From: Turritopsis dohrnii
Lineage: Eukaryota; Cnidaria; Hydrozoa; Anthoathecata; Oceaniidae
Direction: 5' to 3'
Assembly (NCBI GenBank): GCA_027922465.2
Contig: BQMF02000217.1
Coordinates: 62,001 to 126,000, forward strand
DNA: 64,000 nucleotides
Below the pieces are notes generated by a model. The model was not told the origin of the DNA and ran no database searches. It was given only the letters and a program-made list of their open reading frames with translations. Positions 1 to 9,909 of the stretch are shown in pieces. The stretch's first letter is position 1. Each line of letters begins with the position of its first letter. The translations under genes and the position numbers were made by a program.

Positions 1-1198
1 AGGAATTTCGAGAATTACACATAGTCTCTGAGATTGAGATTTGATACTAATTCTTTTAAAGCAAGTGTTTTCTATCTAGGTTAATCCGTTCATGACTCGC
101 TATAAGAGGGTATAAACTAAATCTGAGTTTTACTACGTCCAAATGTTGAGATTAAATACTGAATTTCTTTGCACTTTTCCATTAAGGTTCACCTTGGTTT
201 TCCTTTTATTTATCTAGTCTGTTGTGTTTTTTTTACTTCAAAGATATATTTAAGAAAGAACGGTTGATTGAGTATTTAAGCGAGTTACATATTTTTATTC
301 ACGCAATTTGTAAAATGAACGCTTTTGGAAGTAGTGGTTTGGCTGCAGGGGTGTGTTTTTTCCCACCCAACAAATGGTGCTTGTGTGTGTAGTGAGAAAA
401 AGTTTTAGTTGTAGTTATATGTGGATTAGAATTAAAGTTTGAAACTGTTCTCGAGGGATTGTTTTTTTTTTGGTCGTGATTTTTTTGTATCTATTTTTCC
501 TCCCCTGTTTGTATTATATATTATGCAGAAAGAATAAATTATACCTCATTTAATTTATGTTGGTTTTTCTTGTAAAGGCTTACCTTTTTATAAGTAAAAG
601 CGTTTATAATATAAAAGGTTTTATTGAATTTTTTTTTTTCTTTCTAGTTTGGGGATTCACAAGAAACCCCCCGAACCTCGTGGAAGTTGTAATTTATATG
701 TCCTATGATCAGAGATTTTCAAAATAGAGAAAATCGTCTTAGTTTTCATTTTGTTTAAAACCCCTTCAAAGGTGTGTTTATTTTCCCAACATTTTTCTTT
801 TTTGATTAGGGAGGTAGAAAAGTTTCGGAATTGGAGATTAAAAGAAAATTTTATGACACGTGCTCTTATTAGGTTGGCTATATATCCCTATAAAATAAAC
901 CACCAGTTTTACCGGTGCTGTACAGTTTCGTTTAATAAGCTTATGCCGCAATGAAGACAGAAAATCGGGTAAACAGATTATAGAAAAGTGTAATGTTTCT
1001 CGTTAATAATTAATGACTGGTAACTTTCAATGCCGAATTTTAAGTTGCGGTAAAACAGGTCGAGAATATATATTTCCGGAGTAAAACAACTTTTACGATT
1101 TCTGTAAATTTGTAAACAAAGTAAATGGCAAAGGTGAGAAGAGACTCATCCGTATGCACTGTACTGCACACGATCATCGAAACAAGTAATACACCTTA
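1..1198. other. No gene recognised
   Basis: AT-rich sequence with many short T runs. No frame longer than about 70 codons, no recognisable protein motif, no RNA gene and no clear repeat. The stretch ends at the TTA that flanks the inverted-repeat element starting at 1199. Confidence 0.5.
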
Positions 1199-1593
1199 GG
1201 GACTGTTCATATGGAGGTGAGCTGGCCCGGTTAGCCGGGCTAGCTCACTTAGCAGAGATCTCACTGTCATTAAGAAATCTTTATAAAAATAAATTGTGTT
1301 CATATGAAAAGCGGGCTGGCTCACTTAAGTGAGATCTCATTTCATTTGACCGGGATCTCACCTAAGTGAGATGAAATTTGTTCATATGAACAGACCAGCC
1401 CGGCTTAGTGGGATAGATTTTAGACAAGTGCGCACGCGTCGAAATTCGAATTATTGTTTACGTGATGTAAACAACATTCTCCAGCCCGGTTGAGTGGGAT
1501 GAGAAAAGCCATATGAACACTGGGTGAATTTCATCTCATTCAAGTGAGCCAGCCCGGTTAACCGGGCCAGCTCACCTCCATATGAACAGCCCC
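1199..1593. mobile_element. MITE, PIF/Harbinger-like
   Basis: About 50 bp at the left end (starting GGGACTGTTCATATGG) is repeated in inverted orientation at the right end (reverse complement starts GGGGCTGTTCATATGG). The element is flanked on both sides by TTA (1196-1198 and 1594-1596), the 3-bp TWA-type target duplication of PIF/Harbinger transposons. The termini contain a GC-rich self-complementary block (GGCCCGGTTAGCCGGGC, and its variant at the right end), and the interior carries further inverted copies of the GTTCATATG, GCCAGCCCGG and AAGTGAGAT motifs. There is no coding capacity, so it is a non-autonomous element that would depend on a Harbinger transposase in trans. Confidence 0.75.
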
Positions 1594-2060
1594 TTAGTAG
1601 GCATATGCTAAACACCGACTTTATCAATTTCAGTAATATGATCTGTTTTGTTACATGCACCCCTCTGTCATCGAGAACAACACCGACTACGAATTTTTTG
1701 TAATTTTTCAATAAAATATAAGCTACACGAAGGAGAGTCAAAATAAACATGTCACAATTTTTAAGAAATTTACTTACAAAACATTGCGCGATATTCGATC
1801 TGTTGTTTATGATGACACCAAGGAAATTGCGTAAATGCTGTGTTGACTTTTTTTGTGCTAATACCAGAGAAACAAAACAGCCGGAAAATTTCAAGAATGA
1901 TCTTTTTTAAAACTAGGTTCCGTTTGAAAACAATTTTATGTAAAATCTCATTAAAGATCTGATAAGTTCAACTAGTTTGGAAATTCCCGATGTAGGTACT
2001 TGTCGGCTATCCCACCTCGTCCCCAAGTTAGGGTTAGGAGGGTTAGCGTTAAGTATTTTT

Positions 2061-2062
<2 letters not shown>

Positions 2063-2102
<40 letters not shown>
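2063..2102 (+). repeat. Poly(G) run, 40 G
   Basis: An uninterrupted run of 40 guanines preceded by seven thymines. Just upstream (about 2028-2050) lies a short GTTAGGGTTAGGAGGGTTAG stretch of telomere-like character. The short frame that reads the run as poly-proline on the minus strand has no other support and is not a gene. Runs of this length are unstable and error-prone in sequencing, so the exact count is uncertain. Confidence 0.8.
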
Positions 2103-2103
<1 letters not shown>

Positions 2104-2612
2104 TAACCGAAAAGTAGAGGGTGCTCACCAAGGTTATTAAAAACACTATTTTATAGAGATATCGTTGCTCAATAGATTTAACAAAAGTCACAGCTGTTGA
2201 TCTGATACATTCGAACCTCGAGAAAGTGGTTTTCGACGGTAGGGGCTTTTAAAGACAAGACTACCCTCTATTTCTTGTCGGTTACATATTCCCCTTCCAA
2301 AAAAATACTTAACCTTAACCGTAAGCGACAAGTACTGAGTGATGAATTACTAGCCTTCATATCATCCATAGTTCGTACAAGAAAAAAAATCCCGGCGACC
2401 GAAACACCAGATTATCGTTTTTCTCCTATGACTATATCACCTGAAACTGCTATTGCTTATAAAAGACCATGGGTTTTTCTTCGTTTTAGACAAAATCATC
2501 AGATGAATGGAAAACAAATAAAATACATTCTGAAAGTGCGAGAATACCAACCTCGTCCCCAGGGTTTTTCCAGGATTGGTCCTCTATGGTAAACCTTTCA
2601 AAAGCATGTTAA

Positions 2613-4063
2613 AGGCCGACTTTCACTTGTGCGTACGTACGTACGAACGTCTGCTCGACCCCGCTCGGCCAATTAATTTGAATCTCCAGTTAATAAAGCC
2701 AAGCCAAAAATATAAACAAATCAAAGTAAATAATGGCAGCCATTGATCGACGCAGAACTTTGTTACTTCTCCTTTATCTGAGAAGAAGGAACATGGATAA
2801 TGAAGATTTGGAAGCGTGTTTGTGTTAAGTAAACCTCGACCACGTCGATTTTGGATGAGACAGATATATAGAGCGAACACGGAAAAGTGTGAATTTCATT
2901 CTTTGGTATTGCAAGCGAACATTGCTGACAGTGAACTACGAAATGTTTTGCATGTTTCTTACCAAACTCGAGATACTCTTACGCTACGTTGCTCTTTATT
3001 TGATTCGAGATGGTCTTAGAAGAGAACTCATACAACCTAATGAAAGATTAAGCATTTTGTTTACGTTCAAATCTTCGGTCGGCAATGAGTTTCCACTTCT
3101 CACTATTTTTAGGTGTTTCCCTGTACACTCTTGGTTTGGTGTCACAAAGACAACGATAGTTTCGGACTTCGTTTATAAGTAATTCGTCAAAACTTTCTTC
3201 TTCGAGTTCAGTAGGGATCACCTTCTGAAAGGTCTTCGTCATATGTCGTTTCTTTAGTATACTCGTCAGAACCTAATCGCTAAAAACTTTCGTACAAATT
3301 TTCCTCGGCACAAATTTTCGTCAGTTCGAAAAATTCGTCTTTCGACTGACGAAAAATTTCGACCTTTTAGAAATTTCATTATTGCTGGTTTACTCGATTT
3401 TTGGAAAAAATGGGAAAGTGCTTTGATTGGAATTCTGTAAGACGCGCTTATTTTGGACATAATGGAGTGTGAGTGTGAACATATCCAAAGATGTTTGCAT
3501 ACAGGTAGCGGCTTTGAATAATGTACGTGTAAATGTAGCCCTAGTAAGATTTATGAACTATTGCAGGAAAATCTTTGAAAAGAAAATGTTTCTCTATCCC
3601 CAACCCATTAACATCTAATATAGAAAAGTCCTGCCTGGTTGCATTTTGCAAAATTAATCCGCCCAAACCAACAATGCACGTAAAAGTTCAGTAGGGGCTT
3701 ATTTGGTTTCCGTTATAATTCTACAAGGAAAAAGGGGATAAAATTGGAGACCGGATAAAAAAAACCTCTACTGTTTTTTACGGCAGTTGGCATCTGATTT
3801 TACGTCAATAGGTAAAAAAAAAATATAAAAAAAATTTTTTTTTGAAATGGACGAAGTGTTTCGTCGGATAAAAATATTGGTCGGTACAAATTTTCTTCGG
3901 TACAAATTTTCTTCAGTGCAAATTTTCGTGAAAAGGGAAAAAGAACTACTGTCAGAATGTTGAGTTTACATACTTTGATACTTTGGTAATTGAGTTGCGG
4001 ATCCTGCAGTTGAATAGGTTGCTGTTCATGTGTGAACAAAATCACACAAGTGGAGGTCGGCCT
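2613..4063 (+). mobile_element. Decayed PIF/Harbinger DNA transposon
   Basis: The ends are inverted repeats: AGGCCGACTTTCACTTGTG at the left matches the reverse complement of the right end (AGGCCGACCTCCACTTGTG) with few mismatches. TAA flanks both sides (2610-2612 and 4064-4066), the target duplication expected for PIF/Harbinger. Inside, on the plus strand, are remains of a Harbinger transposase (2733-3182). Two related blocks built from GTACAAATTTTC-type motifs lie at about 3290-3370 and 3840-3940. The element is about 1.45 kb, much shorter than an autonomous Harbinger, and has lost the catalytic DDE part of its transposase. Confidence 0.7.
2733..3182 (+). pseudogene. PIF/Harbinger transposase, N-terminal remnant
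   Basis: The frame from the ATG at 2733 reads MAAIDRRRTLLLLLYLRRR, a start typical of animal Harbinger transposases. It is soon broken by a stop. A neighbouring frame (about 2816-3019) then gives RPRRFWMRQIYRA followed by EFHSLVLQ and DSELRNVLHVSYQ, the conserved region ahead of the DDE_Tnp_4 domain. A third frame continues with LRRELIQPNERLSILFTF and GNEFPLLTIFRCF, matching the family block usually read as ...ERLxxTLRFLATG...Y.FR. At least two frameshifts and one stop make it a dead copy. The catalytic aspartates are not present. Known for the family: the transposase works with a partner Myb-like protein. The only Myb/SANT-like gene in this window, at 19.5 kb, is not linked to it. Confidence 0.7.
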
Positions 4064-4066
4064 TAA

Positions 4067-5659
4067 CTTTATGGTTGAAAGTCTGTTGTTTTTGTTTGAA
4101 ATAACGCGCCATTACGTCAAATTTTCTCGTTTATCCCAGACAAAAAAGACAAAGGTTTGATAAGGAACTTTAGTGTTCAAGACTTGAATAAGATGAATGA
4201 CTAGAAAAGAATTTTTCCAATGTTTGATCTACCTACAGGTAATTCTTTGTAAAATGGCTTTTAAATCATCCATCTAGGTTGTTGTAACGACCGAATATTA
4301 CAAAACTCTGCCACAGACACCGTAATTCATCTCTACAGCCATCTCTACAACCTCGTCTAATGCTACATATTATATGATTCGAAGTGAATATGACGTGGGG
4401 CGTATGACATGGGGCGTAAAAGCTATTTCTACCTTCTCTGGAATTAGTATCTATAGATACGTTTGCAAGTTCAGTTTAATGCTTATATAAAAGTATGGTA
4501 TAATCATCTTTTAGAATAATGGAATGTTGTATCTTCCTGGAAAAAAGGCCCATGAATAAATAACACTATTTTTGAAGAAAAGAATGCCACTTACAAGAGC
4601 ATTTTGAAAAATAAGAGAAAGCTTTGTATCTAATCATTGCATCTACATGCCCCAGATTAACCAGATTATGAGAAACGATAGGGAAACTCGAAATCAGCAT
4701 ATCCAAGTTGATGTGTGTATAAATCTTTTTAATAAGTCGTAGCACTTCGTACACTTGGGCCAAATTAGCCCCAAATATCACTTTCGTGATATTTGTATCA
4801 AATTTAAACTCGGCATAGTGAAGTCAATGTATGTGCAACATCTCTCAAAAATAGACAGAAAATCCTTTAATCTGGACAAGATCTGAACGCTTTAACCTAC
4901 TGGATGTGTAATTCTATTCAAACCTGCTGTAACTTTTACGTACTTGATGATGTGTACTTGTTATTTACAAATCCGGTTGTAAGTTTCGCTTTAACATATC
5001 CCTGGCATTCTACGTGTTTATTCTTCTGTCTTGATGCATGAAGTCTATATAATCTAGCCCCGGCAAAAAATAAGTATTTCAGCTAAGGTTTTTCTCAGAG
5101 TCTCGTTGTCTGTTCCATGCTTGTTAGTTTACCAGATTCCGGAACTTGATACATCCGCCCCAACCAGGATGAGAATTAAATGTGATTCCGAACAAGGTTT
5201 TGCTGCTGTACCAAGTTCTTTGGTTTTAGTAATGATTTTGCAAAATCCTGATCATTTGCATCCAGATTGTTTGCTTTCAAAAGAGCAGAATTATTGTTGT
5301 TTTTATTTGGTGCGCTTGCCCAATCATTGGCCATTGTTGGTTCTTTTTTAATCTGTGAAAAACTATGAATGTCTTCATTTTACCTCTCTCTTTTTCTCGA
5401 TGCTGTCATTCATTCATCCATTCATCCATCCACGTTGCTAAAACAGCGATTTAGTGACGATATTGACATAAAAATTGTGCCACCAGAACATCGAATCGTG
5501 TTTTAGTAACTATTTCTATGATAAAAAATACGAGGGCTTAATTCTTCGTTAAATCGCTTTATACGACAAAAATGTGGACAAAACAGTCTCAACACCTCAG
5601 AACTACAAATCACAGCCTGATGAATAATCATTTTGCGTATAGTATTATGAATGGTCAAC
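4067..5659. other. No gene recognised
   Basis: No long frame, no protein motif and no clear inverted or tandem repeat apart from short CATTCATC iterations near 5408-5432. I see nothing that can be supported. Confidence 0.45.
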
Positions 5660-5792
5660 AGAGATCTGTAGTAGAATATAATGACCACCTTATGTTACGC
5701 TTATGATAGGGTTAGGGTTAGGGTTAGGTCATAAGCGTAAACCACGAGGGGTGAAAATATTCTAAGGGGATTTTATTCTCCTACAGATCTCT
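5660..5792. repeat. Palindromic element with a TTAGGG-repeat loop
   Basis: The outer arms AGAGATCTGTAGTAGAATA (from 5660) and the reverse complement of the right end (AGAGATCTGTAGGAGAATA, ending 5792) pair with one mismatch. At the centre a perfect 12-bp stem, TTACGCTTATGA (5695-5706) with TCATAAGCGTAA (5729-5740), encloses a 22-nt loop at 5707-5728 made only of TTAGGG-type repeats. The right half is longer than the left by about 20 nt. This looks like a tiny inverted-repeat element that carries an interstitial telomeric motif. No target duplication is convincing. Confidence 0.75.
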
Positions 5793-6513
5793 AAACCAAA
5801 TATTTAAACAACTCACATAAAATTGTAATAATTTGACTATGCTGATTTCGAATTGCACATTCCATTTTCATAATATGTCGAGAACGGGAAATGCAGTCCT
5901 AATTTGACCAAAATTTTCGAAGCGCCTCTTTTTTTTTTTATCTATACTGAGTTCTTTCTGTTTACTTTCCATTACTTGATCAAGAAAAGAAAATTTCTGG
6001 CCCAATTTGGACTTAATATTCGAGTTTGAACCTTCCAATCCTCTTTCAAAATTTGATCAGCAAAAACAAACTTAGGGGCCGTTCATATTCCGGAATGGTT
6101 GTGTTTTCTTTCTTGTTTTAGAGAGGAATGAAGTTAAAAGAAAAATTGCGTTTGTTGCACCATACACGCCAACAGAAGAAGGAATTTCTATTTTACAAAC
6201 GATATTTTACGGAACACTCCTTGCACAGAAAAGACTATAAATTCGTTTTCAATAAATTTATTTAAACTTAATAATTTCTATCAAGTGTTTTATCACTTGA
6301 TTCCCACAAATTCCTTGTTCCCTGTACAAAAATGAAAGTGATTACAACTTTAAAATTTGTTACACTGTCGTTCGGATTTGTATCTCAAATACTTTGTAGT
6401 AAACTCGATGTTGCCTTGACTTTGAAGTATCAAGGTAATGATTGCCTCGTTTTTTCAAATAAAAAAGGAGACTTTCCAATCCGTTTACGAATAAAAATTC
6501 GGATCAAAGTTTA
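5793..6513. other. No gene recognised
   Basis: A 65-codon frame at 6332-6529 (plus) begins with a signal-peptide-like hydrophobic stretch (MKVITTLKFVTLSFGF), but it runs straight into the tRNA-like repeat at 6514 and has no other support. Nothing else is seen. Confidence 0.35.
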
Positions 6514-6586
6514 TATCGGCGTAGTATAGTGGTTATCACTCTTCGAATTCATGCGAGATGTAGGGGTTCAATTCCCCTTGGCGGCG
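6514..6586 (+). repeat. tRNA-like sequence, probable SINE head or tRNA pseudogene
   Basis: Both internal RNA polymerase III promoter blocks are present with tRNA spacing: an A-box-like TAGTATAGTGG (6522-6532) and a B box GGTTCAATTCC (6565-6575). The T arm is perfect (AGGGG / CCCCT around a TTCAATT loop). The sequence recalls tRNA-Asp or tRNA-Glu, but the anticodon stem does not pair properly and the acceptor stem is poor, so it is not a working tRNA. A SINE head or a decayed tRNA copy are the two options. No poly(A) or simple-repeat tail marks the SINE end clearly. Confidence 0.45.
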
Positions 6587-7323
6587 TTTCACCATGCGTA
6601 AGTGAATGTACCACAGCGCCGTGTTGGCCAATGCCATGTGAGAGAAATTGGGTAGATGATGCATCATTGATCATCGCCAGTACTAATATCATTATTAGAT
6701 TTTCACGTTCTACACACAACGTGAAAAGTAATATTTTCAAGTCGCACTAAAAACGAAGACGTGAGAATCTGTCTGTCAAAGTTCAATAAACAAACTTTAA
6801 AGGCGTTATAAATAAACTTCTTAACCCAAGTGTATAGTTTCTGCTCTTTTGTGATTCATTAAAGATGAATATCTTGTACGTCGTCGTCCACGTTGCCGTC
6901 GTACTTTCGTAAGTTCCCTAATATCAGAAACTGACCAACATCTAATAAAAATAGCAGATGACGTAATTCACGAGGTCTGTTCGGTGCCTGCGGTGCCTAC
7001 GACGAGTTAAAATTACTTGAATGTTTAAACATAAATTTGGCGTTTCATACAAAAAAACGCCTCCACTCTAGCCGATGGCGTAAACGAGCAAAAAGAAGAG
7101 GTCACGTGTACATAAAAAAGGGCGTTGTATCGGGTGTTTCACGTGATATCTTGTGAAATGAAAAGAAAAAAATTAATAAAAACAGATTTTAGAAATTTTC
7201 TGGACAGCTACAAAAATATCTACAAATGATGAATTGTTCACAAACAAAATTCGAATAGATGATCTTTCAACAAAACGTCGACTCGAAAAAGACAAGGAAT
7301 AGTAAAAACTCAACCGGAATTTC

Positions 7324-9909
7324 TTACTGAAATTTCATTCCAGTCACCGGACAGACGTTTTTATCGCGACAACAATGAGCATGGACTAACACACCATTCG
7401 GATAGCGCACACTCACAGTTTCGCTAAACGATCTCTTACATAAGTCACAGACTTTTTCTTCGGACATGTTGACCACAGCTTTCCTTAATGATATGGATGC
7501 AAATTTTGTAAATAAATAGTGCTGACGTGTTGTTGAACGTTCGATACTGGTTTGTCGAATACAGTGTAAGTTGTTTCGGACTGAACCAATCAAAAACGGC
7601 CTGATCAGGTCAATGGACCAGTCCTCTGGTAACGCCTGCATGACCAGTAGAAAATCAAATTCCTTCTTTCTGGTGTTCAGTAACCTAACAGCTGGCATGA
7701 CTAAGTGTTCGGGCCTAAGACTTTCGCTACCATCATTATCATCAGAAAGAGAAGAATTCAAGTAAATGTTTAGCAAGGTATGGAAGACCTTTCGTTTGAA
7801 TCTGCAATCTTTATCGGAAGATATGACGTCACAGTAACGCTCCGCGGCGTCGAAGTCCTGCTCCTTGTAAACTAATATCCTTAACGCTTTGTCGTGTTGT
7901 TCCATTTTCCCGTACAGGATGGCTATCTCGTGATACAATGGAAAGTCGGCGACTTTTTGGAGTAACGTTGAGATTCTGTAAAGTGATGACGTTTCAAGCA
8001 TGGATCGTAGCTTACTGCGTGCCGTGTCAAGTTCTTCGCGTATCGGAATTTTATCCTTCATTAATTTCAGGACGCGTTCAACATAAATCACAGCTAAATA
8101 AGTGTGATATTTCTCCTTTTCTAACTGCTTGGTGAACACTAAATACTCCAAATAAATTTGTAACGCCAGTGAGAATTTCTGAAGGAACGAACACACGTTG
8201 TCCGGATTCAATATGTCGTCTGACCTTTCGGTAAAAATCTTCACAGCCAGCTCTTGATTCAGTTCCAACAGCCACGAGGACGATTCCCAGATTAGTTTTT
8301 CGTTCGTGATAGCACTAAGATATTTCACCACATAGTCTACACCTGGGAAGCTGTTATCAACCAGTTCACCTTTGATTAGTTTGTGCCATATTTCCATTGA
8401 TTTGTTACTTTGGTTCGTGTAACAATAATACAAGGCCAAGCAATGAAATCGCTTGAATTGAGTCAGCCACGACACGGTTTCATCGGAGTAACACTTGTTT
8501 TCCGTTGATACTAACTCAGACAACTTGGGATGGTTGCACTCAGCATACAGTTTCATAAGAACAGTGTCAACTTCCACACTGGCATCAGGAAATTTATTCC
8601 TACATATTTCCAAATACTTGAGGAGAAACTTCTTAGCTGCTGCAAAGACTGTTTTGCTACCTTTTACAACGACTGTTAAATCTTTGATGTTGTGTAGTAG
8701 CGGTCGAGATGGTGTAAACGTTTTGTTTGCAGGCATCATAAGTGGATACAAGATGATTACCTCTCTAGGATCGATGAAACTTTCAACAAACAACTCAGAA
8801 GCTCGAGTGAAATCGCCATTCGCGAAATGAATAAAACCTGCTTGCATCTGAATCTGTTTGACGTATTTTTCGTCGTATTCTTTCGGCATTACCTTACTTG
8901 CAACCAACAGCAAGTCAAACGCTTCTTCGACACGCTTATCAATCAGCAACATCTGAATTTGCTTACTGTATGGTACTGGGGCAAACGACATCACGGATTT
9001 CTCCAACGCCACCAAAACAAGATCACCAAAATCGTTTAAGAGAACACCTCCAGTAAACGACATAGCTTGTTTTTGTTTCTGATCCAGTATACTATGAATT
9101 GTCACAGTGTTATTACCAAGAACTAGTATGTATGGGTAACAGTAAGCAACAGACCTAAAACCATCAGGCCATGTCAGTGGTTGATGCATGGACAAACCTT
9201 TGGAATTCACAATCATTCCCATCGCATCCGTTGGTCCATTTAACAAGAACTCTTCGGATCCGACTCGTTTAATTTTCGGTAAAACGTTATGCCTCTCGTA
9301 CATAAACAATTCCTGAACAACTGAAGTAACGTAATTAATGATAAAGTATTGATTTCCTAACGTGGTACATATACTTTCACCGTCAATAGCCAACACACTA
9401 GGAGGATCAGTGAGGTTTATTTCTTTGAGAAGGACATTACTGGAGTGTGTTAGGGTATACACTTGCACTGATTTTCGTTTGGTACCGACACATATTTGCA
9501 CTTCATCTGGACTGAAAACAGGTGGTTTATTATTGCGAGCAATTACGGTTACACCACGGAGTAACTCTTTTGTGGAACCTTCTCGAAGTTCCAGTCCATA
9601 CATGGATACTGAGTAGACAGAACCCTCACATAATACAAGTAGCTGGCCAATAGCTGCACAAGCAACAAGCTGTGATATTGGCTTTCGAAGTCCCAGGTGT
9701 TTGTGCCTTTGCAATTTGTTCATAAAAGTTGATTTACCAGCTGGTGACACCCCCTGTTCGATAGCAAAATGAATGACAAAACTGTCAGAAGTACCAAGGT
9801 ACAGATCTTCCTGGGCCAACTCCATGCATGTTATACTGCTTTTTGCTTTGTCACCACCAAGATTAACATTGTCTACCACAGGAACCAATTCAAACGTTTT
9901 GAGACTCAT
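7324..9909 (-). CDS. TGFBRAP1: TGF-beta receptor-associated protein 1 / VPS3 (CORVET subunit)
   Basis: An 861-aa protein in one uninterrupted frame. In animals TGFBRAP1 (Vps3) is the specific subunit of the CORVET complex that tethers Rab5-positive early endosomes; it was first described as a partner of TGF-beta receptors and Smad4. The start at 9909 (MSLKTFELVPVV) fits the usual N-terminus and length (about 860 aa in vertebrates); a further 33 codons upstream are open but hydrophobic and unlike the family. Residues of about 20-290 form the CNH (citron-homology) beta-propeller. The middle and C-terminal half is helical repeat, with the Vps39/TGFBRAP1 domain in the second half and blocks such as LQQ/IQMQAGFIHFANGDF, KALRILVYKEQDFDAAERYC and FDFLLVMQALPEDWS. 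The tail is the small zinc-binding Vps39_2 module: C821-x2-C824, then VRYPNG, then H843-x-H845-C846. No introns are visible in the coding region. Identification rests on similarity along the whole length. Confidence 0.96.
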   Translation of the reverse strand: MSLKTFELVPVVDNVNLGGDKAKSSITCMELAQEDLYLGTSDSFVIHFAIEQGVSPAGKSTFMNKLQRHKHLGLRKPISQLVACAAIGQLLVLCEGSVYSVSMYGLELREGSTKELLRGVTVIARNNKPPVFSPDEVQICVGTKRKSVQVYTLTHSSNVLLKEINLTDPPSVLAIDGESICTTLGNQYFIINYVTSVVQELFMYERHNVLPKIKRVGSEEFLLNGPTDAMGMIVNSKGLSMHQPLTWPDGFRSVAYCYPYILVLGNNTVTIHSILDQKQKQAMSFTGGVLLNDFGDLVLVALEKSVMSFAPVPYSKQIQMLLIDKRVEEAFDLLLVASKVMPKEYDEKYVKQIQMQAGFIHFANGDFTRASELFVESFIDPREVIILYPLMMPANKTFTPSRPLLHNIKDLTVVVKGSKTVFAAAKKFLLKYLEICRNKFPDASVEVDTVLMKLYAECNHPKLSELVSTENKCYSDETVSWLTQFKRFHCLALYYCYTNQSNKSMEIWHKLIKGELVDNSFPGVDYVVKYLSAITNEKLIWESSSWLLELNQELAVKIFTERSDDILNPDNVCSFLQKFSLALQIYLEYLVFTKQLEKEKYHTYLAVIYVERVLKLMKDKIPIREELDTARSKLRSMLETSSLYRISTLLQKVADFPLYHEIAILYGKMEQHDKALRILVYKEQDFDAAERYCDVISSDKDCRFKRKVFHTLLNIYLNSSLSDDNDGSESLRPEHLVMPAVRLLNTRKKEFDFLLVMQALPEDWSIDLIRPFLIGSVRNNLHCIRQTSIERSTTRQHYLFTKFASISLRKAVVNMSEEKVCDLCKRSFSETVSVRYPNGVLVHAHCCRDKNVCPVTGMKFQ

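Noticed and set aside
1913..2191. 92-codon minus frame with a poly-proline stretch
   Set aside because: Produced by the 40-G run; the rest has no motif and no support.
6332..6529. 65-codon frame with signal-peptide-like start
   Set aside because: Too short, runs into the tRNA-like repeat, no cysteine pattern or neighbours to support a secreted peptide.
7571..9616. Several plus-strand frames of 60-110 codons
   Set aside because: Shadows of the TGFBRAP1 coding strand.
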